Below, piece by piece: positions 9,271 to 15,728 of a stretch of 64,000 bases of DNA. The position numbers and the translations under genes are program-made. The stretch is from NCBI RefSeq assembly GCF_000282575.1, contig NZ_AKJA01000116.1, forward strand, positions 1 to 64,000, in the 5' to 3' direction. Numbering within the stretch: position 1 is the stretch's first letter; the number at the start of each line of letters is the position of its first letter. Below the pieces are notes generated by a model. It was given only the letters and a program-made list of their open reading frames with translations, was not told the DNA's origin and ran no database searches. The DNA comes from Herbaspirillum sp. YR522 (lineage in GTDB: Bacteria; Pseudomonadota; Gammaproteobacteria; Burkholderiales; Burkholderiaceae_D).

Positions 9271-9897
9271 ATGCTGCTGCACTACATCTACCTGATGGCC
9301 ATTTGCGCCGAAGCTGCCTCGGGCGCCCTGATGGGCATACGGCGCGACATGGACATCTTCGGCCTGTGCCTGATCGGCACCGTGGCCGCACTCGGCGGCG
9401 GCAGCGTGCGCGACATCCTGATCGGTCACTATCCCCTGAGCTGGGTAGCGCACCCTGAATACCTCGCCTTCACCATCTGCGCGGCCATCGTGGCCGCCGT
9501 CGGTGCCCGGGCGTTGCATCGCTTCAAGTCGGCCTTCCTGGTGGTCGACGCCCTGGGGCTGGTGGCGTTTACCATCATCGGCTGCGACATCGCGCGCAGC
9601 TTCTCGAGCTTCCACCCGGCCATCGTGGTCATCCTGGGCATGGTCACCGGGGTATTCGGCGGGCTGCTGCGCGACGTGCTGTGCAACCAGGTCCCGCTGG
9701 TGCTGCGCCGTGAAATCTATGCCAGCGTGTCGCTGCTGACCGGCGCGCTCTATGTCGCCCTGCTCTGGCTCGAGCTGGACCCGCGCATCGCCACGCTGGG
9801 TTCGCTGCTGGTCGGTTTTTCGACAAGGCTGCTGGCGATCCGCTTCGAGTGGCAACTGCCGCGCATGGACAGCAAGCAGGTACGCGGCTTCGACTAG
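9271..9897 (+). CDS. TRIC-type cation channel family protein (YadS/UPF0126)
   Basis: A 208-residue polytopic inner-membrane protein with about seven hydrophobic segments. It has the duplicated Gly-rich motif of the family, ALGGGSVRDILIG in the first half and VFGGLLRDVLCNQVP in the second. The family includes bacterial homologues of trimeric intracellular cation channels, permeable to monovalent cations. I start at ATG 9271 because the upstream codons in frame (from 9232) are not hydrophobic. The gene is monocistronic as far as can be seen. Confidence 0.88.
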   Translation: MLLHYIYLMAICAEAASGALMGIRRDMDIFGLCLIGTVAALGGGSVRDILIGHYPLSWVAHPEYLAFTICAAIVAAVGARALHRFKSAFLVVDALGLVAFTIIGCDIARSFSSFHPAIVVILGMVTGVFGGLLRDVLCNQVPLVLRREIYASVSLLTGALYVALLWLELDPRIATLGSLLVGFSTRLLAIRFEWQLPRMDSKQVRGFD

Positions 9898-9999
9898 ACC
9901 GGCGCGACGGCACCTGGACATTCGACCGACGGCGCGCGGCACAGGCCACGCAATGGCCCGGCGCGACATGATTTGTTGCAACTCCCTGACGGCGCTTAG

Positions 10000-10030
10000 C
10001 AGGCTTGCGGTATCCAATGACGCTTGCCTG
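10000..10030. repeat. Interrupted inverted repeat upstream of small lipoprotein
   Basis: CAGGC-TT-GCG and CGC-TT-GCCTG are separated by 11 bases, giving 8 paired bases with a symmetric TT/TT interior loop. It ends 21 bases before the small lipoprotein start. It could be an operator or a leader hairpin. No T run follows. Confidence 0.35.
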
Positions 10031-10051
10031 ACATAGACGTGGGGAATTGCA

Positions 10052-10210
10052 ATGAAGAAAGTACTGAGCGTAAGCGCGGCGGTCCTGCTGGCACTGAGTC
10101 TGGGCGGCTGCGTGTGCGCGCCCTGGTGGTGCGGGCCCGGCCCGGGTGGCGGTGGTGGCGGCGGGCATGGCGGCGGCTGGGGTGACGGCGGCCGCGGCGG
10201 CCCGCGCTAG
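10052..10210 (+). CDS. Short glycine-rich lipoprotein (52 aa)
   Basis: A 52-codon ORF with a textbook lipoprotein signal: MKKVLSVSAAVLLALSLGGC, lipobox SLGGC. The mature part is only about 33 residues, with Cys-Val-Cys-Ala-Pro-Trp-Trp-Cys followed by a Gly/His/Arg tail (PGPGGGGGGGHGGGWG). A likely SD lies in GTGGGGAATTGCA. It is too short for usual gene finders. Related tiny Gly-rich lipoproteins occur in many Burkholderiales with no known role. The extra Cys pair and the Trp pair next to the lipidated Cys are unusual. Confidence 0.65.
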   Translation: MKKVLSVSAAVLLALSLGGCVCAPWWCGPGPGGGGGGGHGGGWGDGGRGGPR

Positions 10211-10230
10211 GCAGGTCGCGGCGGCTTCGG

Positions 10231-11748
10231 TCAGCTCCGGGCCAGCAGATCGACCAGGCGGTCGACGTCGATCGGCTTGACCAGGTGATGGTCGAAGCCG
10301 GCGGCACGACTCTTTTCCTTGTCTTCCTGCTGGCCGTAGCCGGTCACCGCCACCAGCAATGCACCGGCGGTCTGGGGCAGCTGGCGCAGCGCGCGCGCCA
10401 GTTCGTTGCCATCCATGTCGGGCAGGCCGATGTCGAGCAGGCAGATGGCCGGCGCGTGTTGCCTGGCATACCCGATCGCATCGCCTGCGGTGTATTTCGC
10501 GCTGACTTCATAGCCAGCCACCTGCAGCACCATCGCCAACGCATCGGCGGCGTCCTGGTTGTCGTCGACGATCATGATGCGCTTGGACGCCGGTGCCTGG
10601 GCTGCAGCGCCTGCGTGCGCGGCGGCAACCTGGTCGGCCGCCAGGCTGACCATGTGCGGCAACCGGATCGTGAAGCGGCTGCCCTGGCCGATACCGGCGC
10701 TGACGGCCTGCACACTGCCGCCATGCGACCTGACCAGGCTTTCCACCAGTGACAGTCCCAGTCCCAGTCCGCCTTGCGAGCGGTCTGCCGATCGCTCGGC
10801 TTGCGCAAACAGCTCGAACACGTGCGCCACCACATCCGGATTCATGCCGATGCCGTCATCGGTCACCTCCACCACCACCTCGCTGCCCTGCACGGTCATC
10901 GCCGCGCTGATGGCGCCACCGTTGGGCGTGTACTTGGCGGCGTTGTGCAATACGTTGGCGAACACCTGCACCAACCGTTTGTGGTCGCCTTGCACATTGA
11001 TCTGGCTGGCGGGCATGTCGAGCGTAAGGGTGTGACCGCGCGAACGCATCATCGAGTCGACCTGCTCGACGGCTTCGCCCAGTACCTGGCGGATATCGAT
11101 CAGTTCGCGGTCGAGCGTGATCAGGCCGCGCGTGACCCGCGCCACATCCAGCAAGTCGTCGATCAGGCTGGTCATGTGCTTGACCTGCCTGGCAATGATC
11201 TGGCTCGCCATCTTGACCTTGCCCACATCGGCCGAGGCCAGTGCCAGCAATTGCGCCGCAGCGCCGATGGGCGCCAGCGGGTTGCGCAGTTCGTGCCCCA
11301 GCATGGCCAGGAATTCGTCCTTGCGGCGGTCGGCCTCGTGCACCTCGTACTGGCGCTCTCGCGCGCGCACCGCAGCCCGCACGGTACTGACCAGCGTCGA
11401 CGGGCGCACCGGGCTTTCGAGCAGGGTCAGGTTGCGCAGCCGGTCATGCGCATCGCTGTACCAGCGACCATCGTTGGCGATGCGGGTCAGCACCAGTACC
11501 GGCAGGTCGGACCAGGGCGGCTGGCGGGCAATGAAGTCACTCAATGCCGCCGACCGGTTGGGTGCCACCACATCGTCGGCCGTCAACAAGGCGCCGGCAC
11601 CCCGCTGCAATTGCGTAAGTACCTCCGCCAGGTCCTTGCAGATGACGCAGTTCAGCCCGGCCTTCTCGAGGACGTGGGCGGCAAGCCGCGCATCTTTACC
11701 GAAAGGGGTGCAAATCAGTACACGACGTCCGTCCGCGTTATCTGCCAT
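10231..11748 (-). CDS. Hybrid sensor histidine kinase with C-terminal receiver
   Basis: A 505-residue cytoplasmic kinase. Residues 1-130 form a receiver-like domain lacking the usual acidic pair, so it is probably a pseudo-receiver. HisKA carries H152 in GHELRNPLAP. The HATPase domain has an N-box (N269 in HNAAKYT), G1 box DDGIGM (297-302) and G2 GGLGLGLSL (326-334). A complete C-terminal receiver has D395/D396, phospho-acceptor D439, T469 and K491. No transmembrane segment is seen. ATG 11748 begins two bases after the KaiC-like stop, so the two genes are translationally coupled. The KaiC-like ATPase is the likely input or partner, inferred from context only. Confidence 0.88.
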   Translation of the reverse strand: MADNADGRRVLICTPFGKDARLAAHVLEKAGLNCVICKDLAEVLTQLQRGAGALLTADDVVAPNRSAALSDFIARQPPWSDLPVLVLTRIANDGRWYSDAHDRLRNLTLLESPVRPSTLVSTVRAAVRARERQYEVHEADRRKDEFLAMLGHELRNPLAPIGAAAQLLALASADVGKVKMASQIIARQVKHMTSLIDDLLDVARVTRGLITLDRELIDIRQVLGEAVEQVDSMMRSRGHTLTLDMPASQINVQGDHKRLVQVFANVLHNAAKYTPNGGAISAAMTVQGSEVVVEVTDDGIGMNPDVVAHVFELFAQAERSADRSQGGLGLGLSLVESLVRSHGGSVQAVSAGIGQGSRFTIRLPHMVSLAADQVAAAHAGAAAQAPASKRIMIVDDNQDAADALAMVLQVAGYEVSAKYTAGDAIGYARQHAPAICLLDIGLPDMDGNELARALRQLPQTAGALLVAVTGYGQQEDKEKSRAAGFDHHLVKPIDVDRLVDLLARS

Positions 11749-11750
11749 TG

Positions 11751-13241
11751 TCAGCGCACGCCCGTGGGGTATCCCGGATCGAACTTGGGCACGCCGGTCA
11801 ATATGCCGCGGAACTGCCGCAGTACCGGGCCGATGTGGATTCCGTTGGCGCCGATGGACATGCGGCGGATGGTGCGCTCGTGCTGGCTGCCGCGCTTCTT
11901 GAAGACCGACAGCGCCTGTTGCACTTCGCCCTGCGACTCGAAGTAGCGCAGCAGCAGCACATTGTCGGCCAGGTAGGTGGCGTCGATGGTGGTTGTCATG
12001 TTGCCGCCCAGCATGCCTTGCTGCACGCCGATGAGCAGCGTGACGACGCCCCGCTGGCCGAGGTAGGTCAGCAGTTCGTGCATGTGGATCGACAGCAGTT
12101 TCTCGTTGGGCATGGCCTGCAGGAAACCGTTGAGACTATCGATGACCACCACCTTGGCGCCATCGTCGGCAGCCCGGCAGACGCGGTGCACGAATTCGCC
12201 GGGGGTCAGTTGCGCCGGGTCGATCTGCTGCACCTCCATCTGTCCATCGTGCTGGTGCTGGCGCAGCGACAAGCCCAGGCTGTCGGTGCGGTTGAGCAGA
12301 TTCGAGGCCGATTCCTCGAACAGGAACAGCGAAGAGCGCAGGCCCTGCTTGAGACAGGAATGGATGAACTGTGCCGCCAGGGTCGACTTGCCGGCACCCG
12401 GCGGCCCGGCGATCAGCGTGCTGCTGCCTTCCTCGATCCCGCCGCCCAGCATCACATCGAGTTCGTCGATGCCGCTGGAAAACTGCATCGGCGTCAGGCT
12501 CTCTCGCGTCTCGGCCGCGACCAGGCGCGGAAACACCACGATGCCACCGTACTGGATCTTGTAGTCGTGCAGACCTTCGCGAAAGGCGATGCCGCGGTAC
12601 TTGACGATTTCCAGCCGGCGCCGCGTGCCGCCGTAGTCGGTGGCCATCCGCTCGAGCGAGATGACACCATGCGCGATGCTGCGCACCTGCAGGTCGCCTT
12701 CGCTGGCGGTGCGGTCGTCCAGGAACAAGGTGGTGCAGGCGCGGGTGGCGAAGAACTGCTTGAAGGCCAGCACCTGGCGCCGGTACAGCAGCGGGTTCGA
12801 TGCCAGCAATTGCAGTTCGGACAATGAGTCCAGCACGACCCGCACGGGCTTGAGCGCCTCCACAATCGACAGTACCTCGCGCGTGGTGGTGCCCATCTCG
12901 ACATCGCTGGGATCGAACACACTGTATTGCTCGTCGGGGTCGAGGATATTTTCCGATGGCAATACTTCGTGAATGTTGACCCCGTCCAGCGTCCAGCCAT
13001 GCGCGGCGGCGACGGCCTTCAATTCGACTGCCGTCTCGGACAGGGTGACATAGAGCACCGACTCGCCCCGGCGAGCGCCCTCGATCAGGAACTGCAGCGC
13101 CAGGGTAGTCTTGCCGGCGCCGGGCGAGCCCTCGAGCAGGAACAGGCGGTCGCGGGTCAAGCCGCCCCGCAGTACATCGTCGAGGCCGGCGACGCCGGTG
13201 GAAAGAAAGGAGTTGCTATCGGAATTTTGTGCGAGCGTCAC
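11751..13241 (-). CDS. KaiC-like tandem RecA-fold ATPase
   Basis: A 496-residue protein with two KaiC/RadA-type ATPase domains. Walker A motifs are GSPGAGKT (38-45) and GPPGAGKS (279-286), and Walker B aspartates are in VVLDSL and VVIDSL. The second domain keeps the catalytic Glu pair (FLFEES, E309-E310), whereas the first reads TLSET. At the place of the cyanobacterial phosphosites (S431/T432) it has A421-T422. I chose GTG 13241, because GGGGGAGA lies seven bases upstream; the frame extends to 13337 but has no SD there. No KaiA or KaiB is near, so this is a non-clock bacterial KaiC homologue, probably a signalling ATPase for the downstream kinase. Confidence 0.85.
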   Translation of the reverse strand: MTLAQNSDSNSFLSTGVAGLDDVLRGGLTRDRLFLLEGSPGAGKTTLALQFLIEGARRGESVLYVTLSETAVELKAVAAAHGWTLDGVNIHEVLPSENILDPDEQYSVFDPSDVEMGTTTREVLSIVEALKPVRVVLDSLSELQLLASNPLLYRRQVLAFKQFFATRACTTLFLDDRTASEGDLQVRSIAHGVISLERMATDYGGTRRRLEIVKYRGIAFREGLHDYKIQYGGIVVFPRLVAAETRESLTPMQFSSGIDELDVMLGGGIEEGSSTLIAGPPGAGKSTLAAQFIHSCLKQGLRSSLFLFEESASNLLNRTDSLGLSLRQHQHDGQMEVQQIDPAQLTPGEFVHRVCRAADDGAKVVVIDSLNGFLQAMPNEKLLSIHMHELLTYLGQRGVVTLLIGVQQGMLGGNMTTTIDATYLADNVLLLRYFESQGEVQQALSVFKKRGSQHERTIRRMSIGANGIHIGPVLRQFRGILTGVPKFDPGYPTGVR

Positions 13242-13620
13242 GATGAGGTCTCCCCCGTTGGCAGCGAGACGAATTTTTTCATCAGTCGCTGGTTTCAATA
13301 ATGTTATTTTTGCAAGACAATGCTGCGGGGCGCACATCGATCGGACTGGGCTGGCCGCGGGGTCGATCCGGATGATCCGGTCGCCACCCTCAACATGAAC
13401 GGCCGGGCAATTTTATCTGCTTTCAAACAACTCGATGCAGTCTGACCAATATCGACCTGGACCGTTCGGCTTCGTACGCGCAATTTGTGGGAGAGGAAAA
13501 TAGTGTTATCTTGAATTGTCGCCTTTGAGCGACGTTATTTTGAATTTTTCGTGCGTTTTCCACTCTATATGGTCGATTGCAAGAATAATAATTTTGTTGC
13601 CTCCTTTATAAAGTTTCACC
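13242..13620. other. 379-bp AT-rich divergent regulatory region
   Basis: This gap separates the minus-strand KaiC-like/kinase pair from the plus-strand receiver gene. It is strikingly AT-rich from 13480 onward. It holds TTGAAT hexamers at 13511-13516 and 13540-13545, and a small hairpin GTCGC-CTTTGA-GCGAC at 13518-13533. It probably carries the promoters of both transcripts, but I could not settle a unique -35/-10 pair. The receiver gene itself lacks an obvious SD. Confidence 0.5.
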
Positions 13621-14010
13621 ATGGGAAACACTTCACGCGCTACGACAACGGTACTGGTCGTAGAAGACAATGTTGACGCACGGGAAGTCTTCGCCTACAC
13701 CATCAGGATGCACGGCTACCTGACGCTGGAAGCCGGCAACGGAATCGAGGCATTGCAGCGCCTGGGGGAAACCCCGGTCCAGTTGATCCTGACCGACTTC
13801 CGGATGCCCGAGATGGATGGCCTGCAGATGGCGTCGGCGATCAAGCAAACGCCCGGATATGCGGCGATCCCGATGATCCTGTTGACCGCCACCCCGCTGG
13901 CGGACAAGCACGCCATGCTCAAGGAATTCGAGGCGGTGCTGCTCAAGCCCTGTTCGGTCGATGAGCTACTGGCAACCGTAGACAGGGTGGCCGGCTTTTC
14001 ACCCTCCTGA
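13621..14010 (+). CDS. Single-domain response regulator (CheY-like receiver)
   Basis: A 129-residue stand-alone receiver. Acidic pair E15/D16 (VVEDN), phospho-acceptor D59 in LILTDFRMPEMDG, T89 and K109 (LLKP) are all present, so it should be phosphorylatable. No output domain is attached. It is divergent from the KaiC-like/hybrid-kinase operon and is the obvious candidate partner for that kinase by proximity. The start is ATG 13621; the SD is weak. Confidence 0.88.
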   Translation: MGNTSRATTTVLVVEDNVDAREVFAYTIRMHGYLTLEAGNGIEALQRLGETPVQLILTDFRMPEMDGLQMASAIKQTPGYAAIPMILLTATPLADKHAMLKEFEAVLLKPCSVDELLATVDRVAGFSPS

Positions 14011-14031
14011 AAACCAGCGCCCCACAACGCA

Positions 14032-14055
14032 AAAAGCCCACCAAACTGGCGGGCC
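14032..14055 (-). terminator. Rho-independent terminator for the small minus-strand ORF
   Basis: Read on the minus strand: GCCCGCC-AGTTT-GGTGGGC followed by TTTTT, a 7-bp stem with one G-T pair and a T tract. On the plus strand the T tract is missing, so it acts for minus-strand transcripts. It sits about 20 bases past the stop at 14076, supporting transcription of that ORF. Confidence 0.65.
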
Positions 14056-14075
14056 GTTCATCTATTAATGCTGGA

Positions 14076-14354
14076 TTATCTGCCGACCCATTCTATCTGA
14101 GTGGTGTCGAGCGCAGAAACCGCCCACGCTATCGTGCGAGGTGCCGTCTCCAATACAGGTGTCGTTTGGTCTCTTGCATCATTGCGCATGATGCCGGGAC
14201 GAAGGACTAACAAATTATTTGCTTCACAGGACCAGCCTGTGATGGACCAACTGAACCATTTCCCGCCAACCCGTGCTATCTGCACGGTGTCAACAGCCGG
14301 TAAGCGTTGGACCACGCCCTGGATAAATCCGGATTTATCGAAGGCGGTGCGCAT
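14076..14354 (-). CDS. Hypothetical Trp-containing small protein (92 aa) with internal repeat
   Basis: A 92-codon ORF on the minus strand with ATG 14354 and a terminator just past its stop. The repeated element is LPAVDTVQIARVGGKW near residues 18-33 and VSALDTTQIEWVGR at the C-terminus, suggesting a duplicated strand-turn-strand unit. Five Trp residues are spread through it. There is no signal peptide and no family I recognise. A plus-strand ORF covers the same DNA but has neither terminator nor repeat. It could be a remnant of a larger repeat protein; confidence is modest. Confidence 0.45.
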   Translation of the reverse strand: MRTAFDKSGFIQGVVQRLPAVDTVQIARVGGKWFSWSITGWSCEANNLLVLRPGIMRNDARDQTTPVLETAPRTIAWAVSALDTTQIEWVGR

Positions 14355-14456
14355 CGGCGCGATGCCCGGTCTAGTCTATCGATCCTTGCCATCTGCAAGG
14401 TACCGATCTGCGGATTTCCGAAGACCAGGAAGGCGGCGATGCTGATGTTGCTGTGC

Positions 14457-14480
14457 TCTTATCGGCCGGAGCCGACAAGA
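14457..14480 (-). terminator. Stable 10-bp hairpin with UCCG tetraloop after the cold-shock gene
   Basis: In the minus-strand RNA, UCUUGUCGGC and GCCGAUAAGA pair over 10 bp (one G-U) around a UCCG loop closed by C-G, a member of the very stable UNCG tetraloops. It begins three bases after the csp stop. No U tract follows, so it may block 3' exonucleases or work with Rho rather than terminate by itself. Confidence 0.6.
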
Positions 14481-14483
14481 ACT

Positions 14484-14696
14484 TTAGGCGATCACCTGGA
14501 TGTTGCTGGCCTTCTCGCCCTTGGGACCGACGCTGCGTTCGAACGACACGCGCTGGTTTTCGGACAGGCTGCGAAAGCCGTTCGATTGGATGTCCTGGAA
14601 GTGGGCGAACAGATCTGCGCCACCTGCATCAGGAGTGATGAAACCGAAACCCTTGGCATCGTTGAACCACTTGACCACACCAGTTTGGTTGCTCAT
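14484..14696 (-). CDS. cspA: Cold-shock domain protein (CspA family)
   Basis: A 70-residue protein of standard CSD length that binds single-stranded RNA/DNA and melts mRNA structure. RNP1 is KGFGFI (15-20) and RNP2 is DLFAHF (28-33), with W10 and F11 at the usual surface positions. I start at ATG 14696 ([10 protein letters not shown]); the frame extends upstream to 14801 but those residues are not part of a CSD. The leader is about 150 bases (promoter -10 at 14856-14861), as in cold-regulated csp genes. Which csp paralogue this is cannot be decided. Confidence 0.92.
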   Translation of the reverse strand: MSNQTGVVKWFNDAKGFGFITPDAGGADLFAHFQDIQSNGFRSLSENQRVSFERSVGPKGEKASNIQVIA

Positions 14697-15061
14697 GAAT
14701 ATTTCCTTCAATTTAATAGTAGAGGCACATGCCTGAAAGGCACTCGAAACCAAGAAATGAAACCGAAGGAAAAAAGACAGGACGACTAGAAGGGAGAACA
14801 ACAGTCATGCGGAATTGGGACCAACCAGAAACGACTTGATGCAAGTGCAGACCGAATTATAACTGAAACATGGGATTAGAGTACGCCTTGATGAAAAAAA
14901 TGTATTTGTCTCACTACATCATGCCAGCGCAACACCTTGCTTCCTACTCGCCCCCCCCCTCGTTACTGACCTGCATGCAGCGCCCGTTAGTCGATAGTGG
15001 CGACCTGGACGTTGCCCGATGACTCCCCCTGCGTCAGGCGGCCGGATCACTGTGAACGACC
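14697..15061. other. 365-bp region: csp leader and promoter, ArfB 3' side
   Basis: The half nearest the csp gene (14697-14861) is its AT-rich 5' untranslated leader on the minus strand. TATAAT on the minus strand occupies 14861-14856, so transcription should begin near 14849. The rest, up to the ArfB stop, holds a run of nine C residues near 14950 and no gene that I can support. Confidence 0.5.
14856..14861 (-). promoter_or_regulatory. Consensus -10 (TATAAT) of the cold-shock gene
   Basis: Perfect TATAAT on the minus strand, inside GTTATAATTCGG. A good TTGACA-like -35 is not seen at 16-18 bases. The position predicts a 5' leader of about 150 bases, similar in length to the thermosensor leader of E. 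coli cspA. Confidence 0.5.
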
Positions 15062-15490
15062 TCAATCACGCACCTTGCCGCGCATCGACTTGATCTCGCC
15101 GCGCTGGGTCTTCGATTGCAGCCGTCGGCGTTGCGAACCGCGTGTAGGACGCGTCGGTCGCCGCATCACCGGCACATGGGTCACCAGCCTCACCAGTTCG
15201 TGCAGCCGCTGCAACGCGTCGGCCTTGTTCATTTCCTGGCTACGGTGTGCCTGGGCCTTGATGATGACCACGCCTTCCTTGCTGATGCGCTGGTCCCGCA
15301 TGGCCAGCAGGCGCTGCTTCACCTCGTCCGGCAAGGACGATGCGCGGATATCGAAACGCAGGTGGATGGCGCTCGATACCTTGTTGACGTTTTGCCCACC
15401 CGCGCCTTGCGCGCGGATGGGGGTCAGTTCGACTTCTTCGTCGGGGATGAGGAGGGCTGTAATGAGCGTGTTTCCATTCCAAAAGACCAT
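15062..15490 (-). CDS. arfB: Alternative ribosome-rescue factor ArfB (YaeJ-type peptidyl-tRNA hydrolase)
   Basis: A 142-residue class I release-factor-like protein. The catalytic GGQ is in [11 protein letters not shown] (G31-Q33). The C-terminal third is strongly basic ([21 protein letters not shown]), forming the tail that occupies the empty mRNA channel of stalled ribosomes. Length fits ArfB and excludes full RF1/RF2. ATG 15490 gives about seven extra residues ahead of the usual beta strand, so the true start could be slightly downstream. Confidence 0.9.
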   Translation of the reverse strand: MVFWNGNTLITALLIPDEEVELTPIRAQGAGGQNVNKVSSAIHLRFDIRASSLPDEVKQRLLAMRDQRISKEGVVIIKAQAHRSQEMNKADALQRLHELVRLVTHVPVMRRPTRPTRGSQRRRLQSKTQRGEIKSMRGKVRD

Positions 15491-15627
15491 ATTCTAAAGG
15501 CTGTGGATGTGTCCATCGGTCCTGCGCCAACCAACCGGGCAGCGCCAGGTCTCGCGCCTGGCGACCATGGGCGACATGCCGTTACCGCATGGCCGCCCGC
15601 GCCTCTACCTCGAATGCCGGCCGGGTT

Positions 15628-15655
15628 GGAACCATGGCGTTGTCGCCGCTACCCA
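15628..15655 (+). promoter_or_regulatory. hrp-box-like promoter (GGAACC-N15-CTACCCA)
   Basis: GGAACC (15628-15633), 15 bases, then CTACCCA (15649-15655). The consensus for HrpL-type ECF sigma factors is GGAACC-N15/16-CCACNNA. The match is perfect in the -35 half and off by one base in the -10 half, with allowed spacing. It lies 73 bases before the ATG of the 820-residue ORF and on the same strand. Chance occurrence cannot be excluded from sequence alone. Confidence 0.5.
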
Positions 15656-15728
15656 TGCACAGGAGGCGAGCGTCTGCCGCAACGGGCCATGCTATCCGCC
15701 ATGTCCCGACCAGAACCAGAAAAACTCC

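Noticed and set aside
11751..13241. Circadian clock KaiC
   Set aside because: KaiA and KaiB are absent, the phosphosite pair reads A-T, and one domain lacks the catalytic Glu pair. Better called a KaiC-like signalling ATPase.
13518..13533. Hairpin GTCGC-CTTTGA-GCGAC as a terminator
   Set aside because: Only 5 bp and no T run directly after it; left as part of the AT-rich promoter region.
14101..14445. Plus-strand 114-codon ORF opposite the small repeat protein
   Set aside because: No terminator on its strand and no internal repeat. The minus-strand ORF has both.
15507..15728. N-terminal extension of the 820-residue ORF (74 more codons)
   Set aside because: It would overlap the hrp-box-like promoter and is a Cys/Pro/His/Arg mixture without resemblance to the rest; ATG 15729 is the better start.
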